From contig CANOGI010000113.1 of NCBI GenBank assembly GCA_947565475.1, positions 1 through 7,147 of the forward strand: a stretch of 7,147 nucleotides of DNA. The letters are read 5' to 3'. A program made the translations under genes and the position numbers. The stretch's first letter is position 1, and each line of letters starts with the position of its first letter. Of this stretch, positions 5,837-7,147 are shown one piece after another. This stretch comes from an uncultured Eubacteriaceae bacterium. GTDB taxonomy: Bacteria > Bacillota > Clostridia > Lachnospirales > CAG-274. The notes under the pieces are model-generated. The model saw nothing but the letters and a program-made list of their open reading frames with translations. It ran no database searches and was not told where the DNA came from.

Positions 5837-7102
5837 ATGGATAGTTTTAACAATAACTTTAATGAAAACACCAAGAATTCAGGTGAAAACACTGATTTTA
5901 ACTCAGAGCGTATAAATTTCACGGAAAATGATAAAAATATTAAAAGGAAAAAACAATTTGTCAAGTTAAAGAAGAAAGCGGTTTTTAAAATCGCGGCTTT
6001 AATATTAGGTTCTGTTATTTTAGGAAATATCTTGGGTTTTGGAATAGGTTATTTCTATAAGGACCTAAAAAATTCTTTTGAAACCTTTACAGAAAACAAA
6101 AACACTCTGACTCAACTTTCAGCGGATAACTCCAGTTCAAGTAATCCTATTATAAACGCGAGTGATTCTGTTGTTTCCATTGTTACGGCTTCTGGTAACA
6201 ATCAGTTGAGTCCTTTTATGGAAAATCCGGAAACTCAGGAAGTCCAGTTTATGGGATCCGGAATAATTTTTCATCAGACGTTGAAAAATATATATATCGT
6301 TACAAATTATCATGTTATTTCCGGAGCCTCATACGTAAACGTTTCTTTTAATAATGATGATTTTGTACCAGCTAATCTTATAGGCAAACATCAGCTTTCC
6401 GACCTCGCCGTTATTTCGGTAGAGCGTGAGGATTTAAAAGAAATAGGTATAAATTCAGTTAAAACCGCTTACTTTGGAGATTCCGATAAATTAAGCGTCG
6501 GCGATACTGTTATCGCCATTGGAAACGCTTTCGGTGATGGTAATACCGCCACAAAAGGAATCGTAAGCGTCATTCAAACAGACATTCCCGTCTCAGGTGG
6601 TGAGAGTTTAAGCGTTATTCAAACAGACGCCGCTATAAATATGGGAAATGACGGAGGCGCTCTTATTAATCAAAAAGGTGAGGTTATTGGAATTAATACG
6701 GCTAAATACGCATATTATACCGTTGAGGGAATTGGTTACAGTATTTCCTCAAATATAGCCAAACCTATTATAGAAGAAATAATGAATAAAAAAGAATCAC
6801 CTTATTTAGGCGTTTCAGTAAGAGCGATAAGTGAAGATATCGCTCAAGCGAATAATCTTCCGGAAATGGGCGTTCTTGTAGAGAGCGTCGTTCCAGGAAG
6901 CGCGGCTGATATAGCGGGAATTAGAACTTACGACGTTATAACAGGCTTTAATTCAAATCCCGTGTTTACGCCGGCTCAGCTTACAGAAGCTGTAAGAAAG
7001 TGTAATGTGGGTGATAATGTTGAGATAAAAGTTATAAGAAACGGTAAAAGAACGCTTACTTTAAACGCTGTTCTTAAAAAAGATACCGTAAATAACTTTT
7101 AA
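5837..7102 (+). CDS. HtrA-family paralogue lacking the catalytic serine
   Basis: Membrane-anchored HtrA-like protein, probably proteolytically inactive. Its 421 residues comprise a short Asn-rich basic cytoplasmic tail (1-47), a glycine-rich membrane segment at about 48-73, a trypsin-like domain at about 100-315 and a PDZ domain at about 322-414. The triad histidine (H159, TNYHV) and aspartate (D189, SDLAV) remain. The serine position is D272 (codon GAC at 6650-6652) in MGNDGGA, where the upstream paralogue has PGNSGGA; the preceding proline is also changed to M269. The frame is intact and the rest is well conserved, so this is not a decayed gene. GGAGG at 5824-5828 lies eight bases before the ATG. 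It follows the active paralogue by 90 bases and probably arose by tandem duplication. A role as regulatory subunit, adaptor or chaperone is inference. No terminator is seen before the window ends. Confidence 0.9.
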   Translation: MDSFNNNFNENTKNSGENTDFNSERINFTENDKNIKRKKQFVKLKKKAVFKIAALILGSVILGNILGFGIGYFYKDLKNSFETFTENKNTLTQLSADNSSSSNPIINASDSVVSIVTASGNNQLSPFMENPETQEVQFMGSGIIFHQTLKNIYIVTNYHVISGASYVNVSFNNDDFVPANLIGKHQLSDLAVISVEREDLKEIGINSVKTAYFGDSDKLSVGDTVIAIGNAFGDGNTATKGIVSVIQTDIPVSGGESLSVIQTDAAINMGNDGGALINQKGEVIGINTAKYAYYTVEGIGYSISSNIAKPIIEEIMNKKESPYLGVSVRAISEDIAQANNLPEMGVLVESVVPGSAADIAGIRTYDVITGFNSNPVFTPAQLTEAVRKCNVGDNVEIKVIRNGKRTLTLNAVLKKDTVNNF

Positions 7103-7147
7103 TAATTTACGATTACCAGTTTTTATTTGATATAGATACTCCTCTCC

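Noticed and set aside
5837..7102. Second htrA gene as a pseudogene
   Set aside because: The frame is intact, a good ribosome binding site is present, and all domains including PDZ are complete. Only the active site is changed, so pseudoprotease is a better description.
1..7147. CRISPR array, insertion sequence, prophage or tRNA attachment site
   Set aside because: No regularly spaced repeats, transposase, integrase or tRNA sequence was found. All five coding regions belong to ordinary bacterial enzyme and protease families.

Overview
The window looks like chromosomal DNA from a low-GC, anaerobic, Gram-positive bacterium, most likely in the class Clostridia. The basis is the strongly AT-rich intergenic DNA, consensus AAGGAGG-type ribosome binding sites, Asn/Lys/Ile-rich proteins, and HtrA proteases anchored by one N-terminal membrane segment behind a cytoplasmic tail. 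The genus cannot be named from the sequence alone. All five genes lie on the + strand.

Layout: positions 1-478 are an AT-rich, apparently non-coding leader with several promoter-like motifs. It is followed by a siroheme/[4Fe-4S] nitrite/sulfite reductase (479-2020). A 201-base gap (2021-2221) holds two successive hairpins and two copies of an AAACA-N-TGTTT palindrome. Next come aroB (3-dehydroquinate synthase, 2222-3310) and lspA (lipoprotein signal peptidase, 3333-3815), 22 bases apart and probably co-transcribed, ending at a rho-independent terminator (3857-3902). After a second regulatory gap come two tandem HtrA/DegP-family genes (4100-5746 and 5837-7102), each encoding a cytoplasmic Asn-rich tail, a membrane segment, a trypsin-like domain and a PDZ domain.

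The genes form three functional blocks: reduction of nitrite or sulfite, shikimate synthesis together with lipoprotein maturation, and protein quality control on the outer face of the membrane. The most notable point is the HtrA pair. The first protein keeps the complete His-Asp-Ser triad. The second keeps His and Asp, but its catalytic serine is aspartate (GNDGG instead of GNSGG) in an otherwise intact reading frame, so it is probably a pseudoprotease encoded beside its active paralogue. HtrA proteins work as trimers, so a regulatory or chaperone subunit is a reasonable hypothesis. A second oddity is an 84-base-spaced, in-frame duplication of the ribosome binding site and start region of the first htrA gene, which gives it two plausible start codons.
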